DNA of 64,000 nucleotides from Lysobacterales bacterium (lineage in GTDB: Bacteria; Pseudomonadota; Gammaproteobacteria; Xanthomonadales; SZUA-5), in contig JALHMH010000007.1 of assembly GCA_022844165.1 (NCBI GenBank), positions 62,001-126,000 of the forward strand, read 5' to 3'. Both the position numbers and the translations under genes were made by a program. Below, in pieces: positions 21,389 to 29,613 of this stretch (the stretch's first letter is position 1; every line of letters begins with the position of its first letter). Below the pieces are notes generated by a model. That model did no database searches. It was not told the DNA's origin and was given only the letters and a program-made list of their open reading frames with translations.

Positions 21389-22077
21389 ACATGTACCCGA
21401 TCGCCGTTGTTGAAGACGACGAAAACATTCGCCAGTTCCTGATTCGCGTTTTGAACGAAGCGGGATACGAAGCTCATGGATTCGAACTGGGCCGCAAATA
21501 CATCGCAGCGCTCGCGCAACAGACATTCGCGCTTGTGGTGCTCGATTGGGAACTGCCGGATGTAAACGGGATCGAAATTGTGGCATTGATGCGCGGCTCG
21601 ATGAACTCGGTCACGCCGGTCTTGTTTGTGACGCATCGGGATAGCGAGGCCGATGTCGTGACCGCCCTCGGCGCTGGCGCAGACGACTTCCTGAGTAAAC
21701 CGGTTCGAAGCATGGAGTTGATTGCGCGCGTGAACGCGCAGCTGCGCCGCTCGCACACTGTCCAGGAGGAAGACGAACGTATCGTCGGCAATATCCAACT
21801 GAATCGGCATCTGGCCTACGCGCAAATCGGCGATCAGCGAATCGAAATGACCGAACGGGAATTTCTGCTGGCGTGGTTGTTGTTTGGCCGTGTCGGCACG
21901 CTGATGACGCGCGAAGAGCTGGCACGCAGCCTGTCTGGCGCACGTGGCATGGTCGATTCACGAAGCCTGGATACTGCGATTTATCGGATGCGCAAGCGCC
22001 TCGCGATCGAACCGAAGAATGGGCTGTTGCTGCGCACAGTGTATGGCGTCGGATATCGCCTGGAGCGCGTCGGTTGA
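21385..22077 (+). CDS. OmpR family response regulator
   Basis: A 230-residue two-domain regulator. The receiver domain (1-120) has the acidic pocket VVEDDE, phospho-acceptor Asp54 (VVLDWELPD), Thr83 and Lys105 (FLSKPV), all the residues needed for phosphorylation. The C-terminal winged helix (about 135-228) ends with the conserved RTVYGVGYRLE. Its start overlaps the stop of the kinase gene (ATGA), so they are a cognate pair and should be made in fixed ratio. Target genes are not known. The adjacent guaA lies about 116 bp downstream in the same orientation. Confidence 0.93.
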   Translation: MNMYPIAVVEDDENIRQFLIRVLNEAGYEAHGFELGRKYIAALAQQTFALVVLDWELPDVNGIEIVALMRGSMNSVTPVLFVTHRDSEADVVTALGAGADDFLSKPVRSMELIARVNAQLRRSHTVQEEDERIVGNIQLNRHLAYAQIGDQRIEMTEREFLLAWLLFGRVGTLMTREELARSLSGARGMVDSRSLDTAIYRMRKRLAIEPKNGLLLRTVYGVGYRLERVG

Positions 22078-22193
22078 GCGCTGTTGGAAAATCTCTTCCG
22101 GCCGCCTAGGCAGAAGGCGGGATCGCGCCGAGCGCCGCCGAGTCCTCCGCGGACGGCTATGCTCCCGGCACAATTTGCCGTCCGACGTTGCCG

Positions 22194-23753
22194 ATGAATA
22201 TCCATGCCGACAAGATCCTGATCCTTGACTTTGGTTCGCAATACACGCAGCTCATCGCGCGGCGAATCCGCGAGTTGGGTGTGTATTGCGAAATCTGGTC
22301 ATGGGACCACGAACCCTCGGAAATAGCGGGTTTTGCGCCGAAAGGCATCATTTTGTCGGGCGGGCCGGAATCGACGCTGGATCCGCAGTCGCCGCGGGCG
22401 CCAGAGCAGGTCTGGAGCGCCGGCGTGCCCGTGCTCGGCATCTGCTACGGGATGCAGACGATGGCCATGCAACTGGGCGGGCGAGTCGTGCCGGGGCACG
22501 AGCGCGAGTTCGGATATGCCTCGGTGCTGCCCACCGGGCGCTCGCGTCTGCTCGATGGGCTCGACGAGAATCCGGCAAATGCGCTGGATGTGTGGATGAG
22601 CCACGGCGATCGTGTCGATGCCCTGCCGCCTGGCTTTCAGACCATCGGCGCCACGCAGACCGTGCCGATTGTTGCGATGGCCGATGAGCGACGTGGGCTT
22701 TATGGCGTTCAGTTTCATCCCGAAGTCACGCACACCGCCAAGGGGGGCGCGATCTTGCGTCGCTTCCTGGTGGACATCTGCGGCGCCGCGACGCTTTGGA
22801 CCTCAGAGCTGATTATCGACGATGCCATGGCGCGCGTGCGCGCTCAGGTCGGTTCCGACATCGTGCTTCTCGGCTTGTCAGGCGGTGTGGACTCGTCGGT
22901 CGTTGCAGCGCTGCTGCATAAGGCCATCGGCCAGCAGCTGATCTGTTTGTTCGTCGACACCGGACTGCTGCGCTACAACGAAGGCGATCAGGTGATGGAC
23001 CAGTTCGCCGGTCAGCGGCACCTGAACGTGGTTCGCATCGACGCGCGCGAGCGGTTTTTCGACGCTCTGAGCGGCGTGGCCGACCCTGAAGCCAAGCGCA
23101 AGATCATTGGTGCCGAATTTGTGGCGGTGTTCGACGAAGCCGCGCGTCGCTACGGCAATGCCCGGTGGCTGGCGCAAGGGACGATCTACCCCGATGTGAT
23201 CGAATCGGCCGGCTCGAAGACTGGCAAAGCGCACGTCATTAAGTCGCACCACAATGTCGGCGGCTTGCCAGCCGGGATGCGCATGGGATTGGTCGAGCCC
23301 TTGCGCGAGCTGTTCAAAGATGAGGTGCGGCGATTGGGTGTTACACTCGGCCTGCCGCCCGAGATGGTTTACCGCCATCCGTTTCCTGGTCCCGGCCTTG
23401 GCGTGCGCATTCTCGGCGAAGTCACCCGCGATGCTGCGGACGTGCTGCAACGCGCGGACGCGATCTTCATCGATGAGCTGCGCGCTGCCGGTTGGTACGA
23501 CAAGGTCAGTCAGGCATTCGCCGTGTACCTGCCGTGCCGTTCAGTGGGCGTCGTTGGCGACGCGCGCGCCTACGAGCCGGTCATCGCCCTGCGCGCGGTC
23601 GAGACCATCGATTTCATGACCGCACACTGGGCGCATTTGCCCTATCACTTGCTCGATCATGTCGCACGGCGCATCGTCAACGAAGTTCGCGGCGTCAGTC
23701 GCGTGGTCTATGACATCAGCGGCAAACCGCCTGCGACCATCGAATGGGAATAA
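22194..23753 (+). CDS. guaA: GMP synthase (glutamine-hydrolysing)
   Basis: A 519-residue two-domain GMP synthetase, close to the 525 of E. coli. It converts XMP to GMP with ATP and glutamine. The class I glutamine amidotransferase domain has nucleophile Cys84 in GICYGMQTM and the His/Glu of FHPEVTHT. The ATP pyrophosphatase domain has the P-loop [11 protein letters not shown], and the C-terminal dimer domain ends [17 protein letters not shown] 22194 is taken as start; the ribosome site is weak. Unlike many proteobacteria, it is not adjacent to guaB. Confidence 0.97.
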   Translation: MNIHADKILILDFGSQYTQLIARRIRELGVYCEIWSWDHEPSEIAGFAPKGIILSGGPESTLDPQSPRAPEQVWSAGVPVLGICYGMQTMAMQLGGRVVPGHEREFGYASVLPTGRSRLLDGLDENPANALDVWMSHGDRVDALPPGFQTIGATQTVPIVAMADERRGLYGVQFHPEVTHTAKGGAILRRFLVDICGAATLWTSELIIDDAMARVRAQVGSDIVLLGLSGGVDSSVVAALLHKAIGQQLICLFVDTGLLRYNEGDQVMDQFAGQRHLNVVRIDARERFFDALSGVADPEAKRKIIGAEFVAVFDEAARRYGNARWLAQGTIYPDVIESAGSKTGKAHVIKSHHNVGGLPAGMRMGLVEPLRELFKDEVRRLGVTLGLPPEMVYRHPFPGPGLGVRILGEVTRDAADVLQRADAIFIDELRAAGWYDKVSQAFAVYLPCRSVGVVGDARAYEPVIALRAVETIDFMTAHWAHLPYHLLDHVARRIVNEVRGVSRVVYDISGKPPATIEWE

Positions 23754-23875
23754 GCGATCGTGGAATTGTGAACCCTGGCTAACCAGCAGTGATGCAGCTA
23801 TCTGCCATCGGCCTGCATTCCTGCGTTTAGCTCTGACAGCGGTACACTTACACAACTCTATGCCTGGGCCTTGCC

Positions 23876-25942
23876 ATGAGCCGCACTAAAGTGGGTCACT
23901 ACGACATCGTCGCCGAACTCGGTCGCGGCGGTATGGGGGTGGTCTTCAAGGGTTACGAGGCTTCGCTCAATCGGCATGTGGCGATCAAGATGCTGAGCGA
24001 GTCGCTGGCCGGCGATACGCAGGTCGTTGAGCGCTTCTTTCGCGAAGCGCGAAGTATGGCGCAGCTCAACGATCCCCACATCGTACAAATTTACTTTGTC
24101 GGCGAGGACCAGGGCCAGCCGTACTTTGCGATGGAATTCGTCGAAGGCGAATCACTGAGCCAACGACTCAAACGCGATGTTTCGCTTCAGCCGATGGAGG
24201 CAGCGCGAATCTTGCTCCAGGTCGCGCAGGGCTTGTCCACAGCGCACGATCGTGGCGTCATCCATCGCGACATCAAACCCGCCAACCTGCTGATCACGCA
24301 GCGCGGCGTGGTAAAAGTGGCTGACTTCGGTATCGCGCTGGCTTCTCAGGATTACAACAAGAAGCTCACTGGCACTGGCCAGTTTGTCGGTACACCCGGC
24401 TATCTTTCGCCTGAGGTATGTCTTGGCAAGCCGGTTGATCAACGATCCGATATCTTCGCGCTCGGCATTGTGTTCTTCGAGATGCTGACCGGCCGTACGC
24501 CCTTCAAGGACGAGTCGCCGCTCGGCATGATGCTGGAGGTTGTGCAGGCAGAAATTCCGGATGTACGCGAAATCAATCAATCGGTCGATTCGCGGCTGTC
24601 GGACATCTTGCGGCGCATGGTCGCCAAAGATCCAGCGGATCGCTATACCAGCTGTGCTGAGCTGATCGCCGATCTTGTCGCATGCGGCGTAAACGCTGCA
24701 TCCCCGGTCACACCGGCGCGACCTGCCATGGCGCCACTCGCAGGAACGGCGGTCAACGCACCCACTCCGCCCGAAATGCGCAAATTGTCTGCGGCGTCGA
24801 TCGCACCACCGCCAGCCCCGCCGACGGCGGCCGCAGCAGGTTCGCGTCAAGCGCATGTTGGTGACGCTGTTGCGTCGGCGCCCGCCACAAGGCGATCGGC
24901 ATTACCGTGGGCAGCGGCGCTTGCCGGGCTCGCCATCGCCGGTGGTGCCGGTGCCTATTACACGAACGCGTTTTCGCTTCGCGATCGCATTGACGGTATC
25001 ACCGCCGCCGAGCCGGCCGCCGTTGTCGCGCCGACGACCGATGCCGCGCCCAGCGCAAAAGTCGCGGCGACGGCGGTTGCGACGACTTCATCGGCTGAGC
25101 CTGTGCCCGCAGCGGCGCCAGACGCGCCAGCGCCAACGTCGGCCGAGAGTGCCGTTGCGCCGACGTCTGCGGAACCCATGGCCGGCGCTATGGACACGAC
25201 GCATGTCAAAACCGCCACGATGGTCTCGCCACCTGAGCGAACATCGGCTGCGGCTACGCCTGCCGCATCGCAGCCGCCGCCAGCAGCGGTGGCGACACGA
25301 TTGGCCGAAGCCCCGGAACCGCCGCAACCAGCGGAAGTGCCCGTTGCAGAAACCAGGGATGAGAAAGCCTTTCCGCGGCTGGCGGCACGACAAGGCGAGC
25401 GACTTGCGCGTCGCGCAGAGCTGGCCGACAAGACCGCCGTGCGAATTGCGCGGTCCACGCCTGCGGAAACGCCGACACAATCGCCTGCTGCGTCTTATGC
25501 GGGTCCGCCGCGCGTCCTGGTCTTGTCATTCGGCGATCCTGCCGTTGCCGGAGCGGCGGAGCTCAGCATTGAGGAGCGGATTGGCGAGACCCAGGTCGTG
25601 CTGGTCGATGAAGATCTCGCGGGTTTGTCGGGCATTGAAGATGGCTCACTCGACGTTGCCCGGTTGGTCAACGCTGCCTCGCGCGTCGCGGATTTTGTCG
25701 TGGTCGTCAAAGCAACGCCACTCGGATCGCAGCCGCTCACGTTCTATGGCGAGGTGATGACGCAGTACACGGCGCGGATCGAACTGTCGACTTACAATGT
25801 GCGCAATCGCAGCAAGCTCGGTGGCCATCAGGCACAAGTCAGCTTCACCCATTTGAACGCCGATCCGCAAACGCGCGAAGCCGTTGCGCCTTATCTGGGA
25901 CGCATTGCAGAGGTTATCGCTGGTCGCCGCGCCCGCAGTTAG
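23876..25942 (+). CDS. Serine/threonine protein kinase with membrane anchor and unknown extracytoplasmic domain
   Basis: A 688-residue PknB-like kinase. The kinase domain (8-270) has the loop GRGGMGVVF, Lys38 in HVAIKML, IHRDIKPANLL with Asp132, DFGIA with Asp150 and a GTPGYLSPE activation segment. A Pro/Ala-rich linker (about 275-340) precedes one transmembrane helix at about 343-362 (LPWAAALAGLAIAGGAGAYY). The region 365-480 is a long Ala/Pro/Thr-rich low-complexity stalk. The last 150 residues form a globular domain that I do not recognise, starting PPRVLVLSFGDPAVAG and containing ARIELSTYNVRNRSKLGGH. It is a stand-alone gene 120 bp after guaA, convergent with coq7, with only 6 bp between the stops. 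Confidence 0.9.
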   Translation: MSRTKVGHYDIVAELGRGGMGVVFKGYEASLNRHVAIKMLSESLAGDTQVVERFFREARSMAQLNDPHIVQIYFVGEDQGQPYFAMEFVEGESLSQRLKRDVSLQPMEAARILLQVAQGLSTAHDRGVIHRDIKPANLLITQRGVVKVADFGIALASQDYNKKLTGTGQFVGTPGYLSPEVCLGKPVDQRSDIFALGIVFFEMLTGRTPFKDESPLGMMLEVVQAEIPDVREINQSVDSRLSDILRRMVAKDPADRYTSCAELIADLVACGVNAASPVTPARPAMAPLAGTAVNAPTPPEMRKLSAASIAPPPAPPTAAAAGSRQAHVGDAVASAPATRRSALPWAAALAGLAIAGGAGAYYTNAFSLRDRIDGITAAEPAAVVAPTTDAAPSAKVAATAVATTSSAEPVPAAAPDAPAPTSAESAVAPTSAEPMAGAMDTTHVKTATMVSPPERTSAAATPAASQPPPAAVATRLAEAPEPPQPAEVPVAETRDEKAFPRLAARQGERLARRAELADKTAVRIARSTPAETPTQSPAASYAGPPRVLVLSFGDPAVAGAAELSIEERIGETQVVLVDEDLAGLSGIEDGSLDVARLVNAASRVADFVVVVKATPLGSQPLTFYGEVMTQYTARIELSTYNVRNRSKLGGHQAQVSFTHLNADPQTREAVAPYLGRIAEVIAGRRARS

Positions 25943-25948
25943 CCGCGC

Positions 25949-26587
25949 TCAGAACCTGTAAGCCACTGCGCGCATAAGGTCTGCCGCCCACTGCATCAGG
26001 CGCGGCAGAGGTTGCGGCAACGACATTGCGCCGTGCTCGACCGCATTCTCGCGGTGGCGAGCCTCATCGCATTGCATGGTCTCGAGAACCGCGCGGGTGG
26101 CCTGATCGTTGTCTGGCAGCCGCCTCAGGTGTTCGCCCAGGTGGCTCTCCACCTGGCGCTCGGTCTCGACGACGAAGCCAAGACTCAACCGATCACCAAG
26201 AGTGCCCGCCAGCGCGCCAATCGCGAATGCCCCGCCGTACCAAAGGGGGCTCGCGATGCTGGCACGAGCACCCAGCTCAGTGAGTCGCATCTCACACCAT
26301 GCGAGGTGGTCGGCCTCCTCAGCGGCTGCGCTCAACAGATGCTTGCGCAAATCCGGATCGCGGGCGACGCTCGCCTGACCAAAATACAGTCCTTGCGCGG
26401 CGACCTCGCCAGCATGATTGATGCGCATCAGGCCGGCAACATGCCGGCGCTCCTCGTCGCTGAGCGCGGCCTGTTCGTGGTTCGAAGCGGGCGAGGCGCG
26501 CCCAGGAGAGTCTGCTGGGGCGTGCGTAATGCGTAACGCGCGATCGGCTTCAGCCAACAACCGGTCGGTCAGCGAAAACTGGCGCAT
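25949..26587 (-). CDS. coq7: Demethoxyubiquinone hydroxylase (Coq7 type)
   Basis: A 212-residue di-iron carboxylate monooxygenase of the Coq7/UbiF-replacing family, which hydroxylates 2-polyprenyl-3-methyl-6-methoxybenzoquinone in ubiquinone biosynthesis at the inner membrane. The metal ligands are seen as LMRINHAGEVAA, AAEEADHLAWCE and METMQ-like ETMQCDEARHRENA, matching the repeated E-x6-E-x-x-H arrangement of the family. The ATG at 26587 overlaps the stop of the upstream GlcF-like gene by one base (TGATG) and has GGAGG upstream. Residues further upstream (to 26680) are out of frame with the upstream gene and unconserved, so the shorter start is preferred. Confidence 0.9.
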   Translation of the reverse strand: MRQFSLTDRLLAEADRALRITHAPADSPGRASPASNHEQAALSDEERRHVAGLMRINHAGEVAAQGLYFGQASVARDPDLRKHLLSAAAEEADHLAWCEMRLTELGARASIASPLWYGGAFAIGALAGTLGDRLSLGFVVETERQVESHLGEHLRRLPDNDQATRAVLETMQCDEARHRENAVEHGAMSLPQPLPRLMQWAADLMRAVAYRF

Positions 26588-27678
26588 CAGTGCATTGCCT
26601 CCAAAAAAAGTTCCGCTGGATGGCGGACTGCAACATCGAGTTTTGCCGCAAGAAGACGTTCGCGCAAGTGCTGTGCGCAACCGACGTTCGTCGTCACCAG
26701 AGTGCTGACAGCCAATTGCCTCAGCTCATCGATGATCGGCGCCGCGAGTCGATCGGCCAACGCCGTATGGGATAACACATTCGGCCCGGCAGCGCCGCAA
26801 CAGCCAAGACCTCGCAGCGGCGAAATCGTCATACCCATGGCCCCCAGCAGCGTCGGCGCCGCACTTGCCGCATGCGAGCACGGCGTCCACAACGCGACGT
26901 GCAACGGTACTGCATGAATTCGTAATCGCCAACGCGCTGTGTCTTTCATCATCCATGCGCACCATTCATCGACCTGATGCCCGGCGCTGCGCAAGCTCTG
27001 GATGCAGCCACTGTCCAGGGCGATCAGGCGTTGCGGCTGGGTCTGCGCAGGTGGATCAAAACCCAGGTGACGATCAAGCGCACCGCAGCATGGCAAGAGC
27101 GCAGCTGTGATCGGCGCGCCGAGGCGCTCTGCGATGCTAAGTACTGCGCGCTGCGCCGACGCCTCCAGCGTGCGCGCAAGGCAGCCAACATAAAGTTGCG
27201 TCTTCTCGGGCCCGCCGGGCACCACCGGCACCGGCGGTCCAACACGCTCCAGCCATCGCCCTTCGCGCGCCGGCACACAACCGCGCACACTCGCGGCAGC
27301 TTGAAGCGCGCGCGACAGGCCACCCGGCGCCCGCACCATTCGGCGCAACAAGCGAAGCCGCCAGGGCAAGCGGGATCTGGGCAAGCGCCGCGCCGTTCGT
27401 TCAATGATCTCGCCGTACTCGACGCCGGCCGGACAGACCGTCTCGCAGCGGCGGCACTGCAGGCAGCTGTCGAGCGACTCGATCGTGCTGTCATCGACCG
27501 GTACGCCGATTTCGATCCGCTTCGCCAACGCGATTCGTCCACGCGGCGACTGCGTTTCCAGTCCGGAGACTGCAAACGTCGGACAATGCGGCAAACACAA
27601 ACCACACATGACACAGCGGTCGGCGAGCGCTGCAAGACTTTCGCTCATCCTGATCGCCGCTCGCCTTGCCGGCTCCAT
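26587..27678 (-). CDS. GlcF-like (Fe-S)-binding CCG-domain oxidoreductase subunit
   Basis: A 363-residue protein. It has two 4Fe-4S ferredoxin clusters (CVMCGLCLPHCP near 22-33 and CLQCRRCETVCP near 72-83), then two CCG-type cysteine-rich domains with CCGA (LPCCGALDRHLGF and GLGCCGAAG). This is the layout of glycolate/lactate oxidase Fe-S subunits (GlcF, LldE, HdrD). By family knowledge it passes electrons from a flavin dehydrogenase partner to the quinone pool. No partner glcD/glcE is adjacent, but the coupled coq7 gene is a fitting neighbour, since both concern quinone redox. A CCGGAGG sequence supports ATG 27678; ATG 27651 (MSESLAALADRC) is a plausible shorter start. Confidence 0.85.
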   Translation of the reverse strand: MEPARRAAIRMSESLAALADRCVMCGLCLPHCPTFAVSGLETQSPRGRIALAKRIEIGVPVDDSTIESLDSCLQCRRCETVCPAGVEYGEIIERTARRLPRSRLPWRLRLLRRMVRAPGGLSRALQAAASVRGCVPAREGRWLERVGPPVPVVPGGPEKTQLYVGCLARTLEASAQRAVLSIAERLGAPITAALLPCCGALDRHLGFDPPAQTQPQRLIALDSGCIQSLRSAGHQVDEWCAWMMKDTARWRLRIHAVPLHVALWTPCSHAASAAPTLLGAMGMTISPLRGLGCCGAAGPNVLSHTALADRLAAPIIDELRQLAVSTLVTTNVGCAQHLRERLLAAKLDVAVRHPAELFLEAMH

Positions 27679-28023
27679 GCACCTCCGGAATGGCCTTTCA
27701 AAGCCAAAATGAATTCAACGCGACAGAACCGCAGTGTCTCATTGTCGACCGCTGGTTGCCGCTCATCTTGGAAGCCGAACGCGCTGGATCTCTCAGGCGC
27801 CCACTGCAAGTGCTTGCCGCCGCTGACATCCCACGGCAGTCGATTGAACAACAATGGCATGTGCGAGCACAGGATTGAGCGGGAACGGTAGTCTACGGGT
27901 CAGAACGGCAAGCGTTTTGTGAACCGCAACTGCCGGCTTGCAGCAATTTAGACTTGCAGACTAGCCTTCAGACCCTCTACACTCTCCGGCTCTTTGAAAG
28001 TCTAGGTCCATGGAGTGGTCCAC
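27679..28023. other. Intergenic region upstream of rplM
   Basis: About 345 bp between the divergent GlcF-like and rplM genes. It should hold promoters for both. I see no structured RNA or operator. One short open reading (27690-27878, plus strand) exists, but it has no ribosome site or similarity and is not called. Confidence 0.4.
27954..27983 (+). promoter_or_regulatory. Candidate sigma70 promoter of the rplM-rpsI operon
   Basis: TTGCAG (27954-27959) and TACACT (27978-27983), spacing 18 bp. Each hexamer matches four of six consensus bases. The transcript would start about 35 bp ahead of the rplM ATG at 28024. Confidence 0.4.
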
Positions 28024-28452
28024 ATGAAAACGGTCAGCGCTAAGCCGGAAACCGTAAAACGCGATTGGTTCCTGGTCGATGCCTCGGGCAAGACGCTCGG
28101 CCGCCTGTGCACGGAACTCGCGCGTCGTTTGCGCGGAAAGCACAAAGCGATCTACACGCCGCACATCGATACGGGCGATTTCCTCGTCGTCGTGAATGCC
28201 GAAAAAATTGCCGTCACCGGCAACAAGCTCAACGACAAGCTCTATCACCGCACCACAGGTTACATTGGTAATCTGAAGACGGTCTCGTTGAAGAACATGT
28301 TGGCTGACCATCCCGAACGTGCGATCGAAATCGCCGTCAAGGGCATGTTGCCGAAGGGCCCGCTGGGCCGCGATATGTATCGTAAGCTCAGAGTTTACAA
28401 AGGCTCCGAGCATCCGCACGCCGCGCAGCAGCCGGCCGTACTCGACATCTGA
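28024..28452 (+). CDS. rplM: 50S ribosomal protein L13
   Basis: A 142-residue protein, the same length as E. coli L13, with the conserved core [11 protein letters not shown] and [20 protein letters not shown]. It binds 23S rRNA early in large-subunit assembly. ATG 28024 is chosen; an upstream in-frame GTG at 28015 is less likely because GGAG sits at the right distance from 28024 and family members start MKT. rpsI follows after 14 bp, the usual rplM-rpsI pair. Confidence 0.98.
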   Translation: MKTVSAKPETVKRDWFLVDASGKTLGRLCTELARRLRGKHKAIYTPHIDTGDFLVVVNAEKIAVTGNKLNDKLYHRTTGYIGNLKTVSLKNMLADHPERAIEIAVKGMLPKGPLGRDMYRKLRVYKGSEHPHAAQQPAVLDI

Positions 28453-28466
28453 TTTAGGACGCACCC

Positions 28467-28859
28467 ATGGCTTCGACGCAACATTACGGCACCGGCCGCC
28501 GCAAATCTTCCGCCGCGCGCGTGTTTCTGCGCCCAGGCAAAGGCCAGATCACAGTGAACGAGAAGTCGCTTGACCAGTTTTTTGGTCGTGAGACGGCACG
28601 AATGGTGGTGCGTCAGCCCCTGGAGCTGACCAATCTCGCCGAGCGATTCGACATCCTGGTGACCGTTGCTGGCGGCGGCATGACCGGTCAGGCTGGCGCC
28701 ATTCGCTTAGGCATCTCCCGGGCGCTCGTCGAATACGATGAGAATCTGAAAAGCGATCTGCGCAAAGCTGGCTTCCTGACGCGTGACGCCCGCGAAGTTG
28801 AGCGCAAGAAAGTCGGTTTGCACAAAGCCCGTCGCGCGACCCAATACAGCAAGCGCTAA
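28467..28859 (+). CDS. rpsI: 30S ribosomal protein S9
   Basis: A 130-residue protein with the family hallmarks: N-terminal [15 protein letters not shown], central [19 protein letters not shown] and the C-terminal tail [10 protein letters not shown], whose last Arg contacts tRNA in the P site. It is second in the rplM-rpsI operon. The downstream gap to the tRNA gene has a small GC hairpin (CACCCG/CGGGTG, 28876-28896) without a T-tract. Confidence 0.98.
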   Translation: MASTQHYGTGRRKSSAARVFLRPGKGQITVNEKSLDQFFGRETARMVVRQPLELTNLAERFDILVTVAGGGMTGQAGAIRLGISRALVEYDENLKSDLRKAGFLTRDAREVERKKVGLHKARRATQYSKR

Positions 28860-28910
28860 TCGCACTTGCCCGATCCACCCGTGTCGCCCGCGGGTGCATC
28901 GCAGCGACAT

Positions 28911-28984
28911 TGGGGGATCGTTCAACGGTAGGACAACGGACTCTGACTCCGTTTATCTAGGTTCGAATCCTAGTCCCCCAGCCA
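28911..28984 (+). tRNA. tRNA-Gln, anticodon CUG
   Basis: A 74-nt cloverleaf including an encoded CCA. The acceptor arms are TGGGGGA (28911-28917) and TCCCCCA (28974-28980), with discriminator G at 28981 and CCA at 28982-28984. The anticodon arm ACGGA/TCCGT encloses the loop CTCTGAC, giving anticodon CTG (Gln). The T arm is CTAGGTTCGAATCCTAG. A strong terminator follows at once, and 160-bp tandem units begin at its 3' end. Confidence 0.93.
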
Positions 28985-29021
28985 AAAACATGGCCGCCGC
29001 AAGGCGGCCATCTTTTTTGGC
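28981..29021 (+). terminator. Rho-independent terminator of tRNA-Gln
   Basis: Stem TGGCCGCC (28991-28998), tetraloop GCAA, stem GGCGGCCA (29003-29010), then TCTTTTTT. Flanking A- and T-tracts extend the pairing, and the bases after the T-tract (GGCTGGGGGAC) are complementary to the tRNA 3' end, making an unusually long hairpin. The same element recurs in the following repeat units. Confidence 0.85.
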
Positions 29022-29611
29022 TGGGGGACTGGGTGAGAACCTATGAGGTTCGACTCGGAGCGCAGGATGCGCGGAGAGCGCGAGCGAAGCGAGGCCAAAG
29101 GCCGCGGGCCATGGATGGCCCGCGCAATCCTGGTCCGCCAGCCAAAAACATGGCCGCCGCAAGGCGGCCATCTTTTTTGGCTGGGGGACTGGGTGAGAAC
29201 CTATCAGGTTCGACTCGGAGTGCGGGATGCGCGGAGAGCGCGAGCGAAGGCGAGGCCAAAGGCCGCGGGCCATGGATGGCCCGCGCAATCCTAGTCCCCC
29301 AGCCAAAAACATGGCCGCCGCAAGGCGGCCATCTTTTTTGGCTGGGGGACTGGGTGAGAACCTATCAGGTTCGACTCGGAGCGCAGGATGCGCGGAGAGC
29401 GCGAGCGAAGGCGAGGCCAAAGGCCGCGGGCCATGGATGGCCCGCGCAATCCTGGTCCCCCGGCCAAAACATGCCGCCGCAAGGCGGCCATGGATGGCCC
29501 GCGCAATCCTGGTCCCCCAGCCAAAAACATGGCCGCCGCAAGGCGGCCATCGACGGCACAGCGCGCGCCCTGATGCGCTGCCTCGCCCCAGCCAAAAACA
29601 TGGCCGCAACT
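28981..29611. repeat. Tandem array of 160-161-bp tRNA-associated units
   Basis: Units start with GCCAAAAACATGGCCGCC at 28981, 29141, 29302 and 29463 (periods 160, 161, 161), with further truncated starts at 29520 and 29591. Each full unit contains the terminator hairpin, a stretch resembling tRNA sequence (TGGGGGACTGGGTGAGAACC then AGGTTCGACTCGG), a second hairpin (CGCGGGCCAT/ATGGCCCGCG) and ends with a copy of the tRNA 3' terminus. The copy at 29287-29305 is identical to the tRNA's last 19 bases (28966-28984). From 29463 on, units are deleted and degenerate. The array touches the hsdR stop codon at 29614. Open readings across the array are artefacts of repetition. Confidence 0.88.
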
Positions 29612-29613
29612 GA

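Noticed and set aside
27690..27878. Short plus-strand open frame upstream of rplM
   Set aside because: It has no ribosome site or family match, and it overlaps the likely promoter area of the divergent GlcF-like gene.
28981..29611. CRISPR array
   Set aside because: Units are 160 bp and nearly identical along their whole length, with no unique spacers of 30-40 bp and no cas genes nearby.
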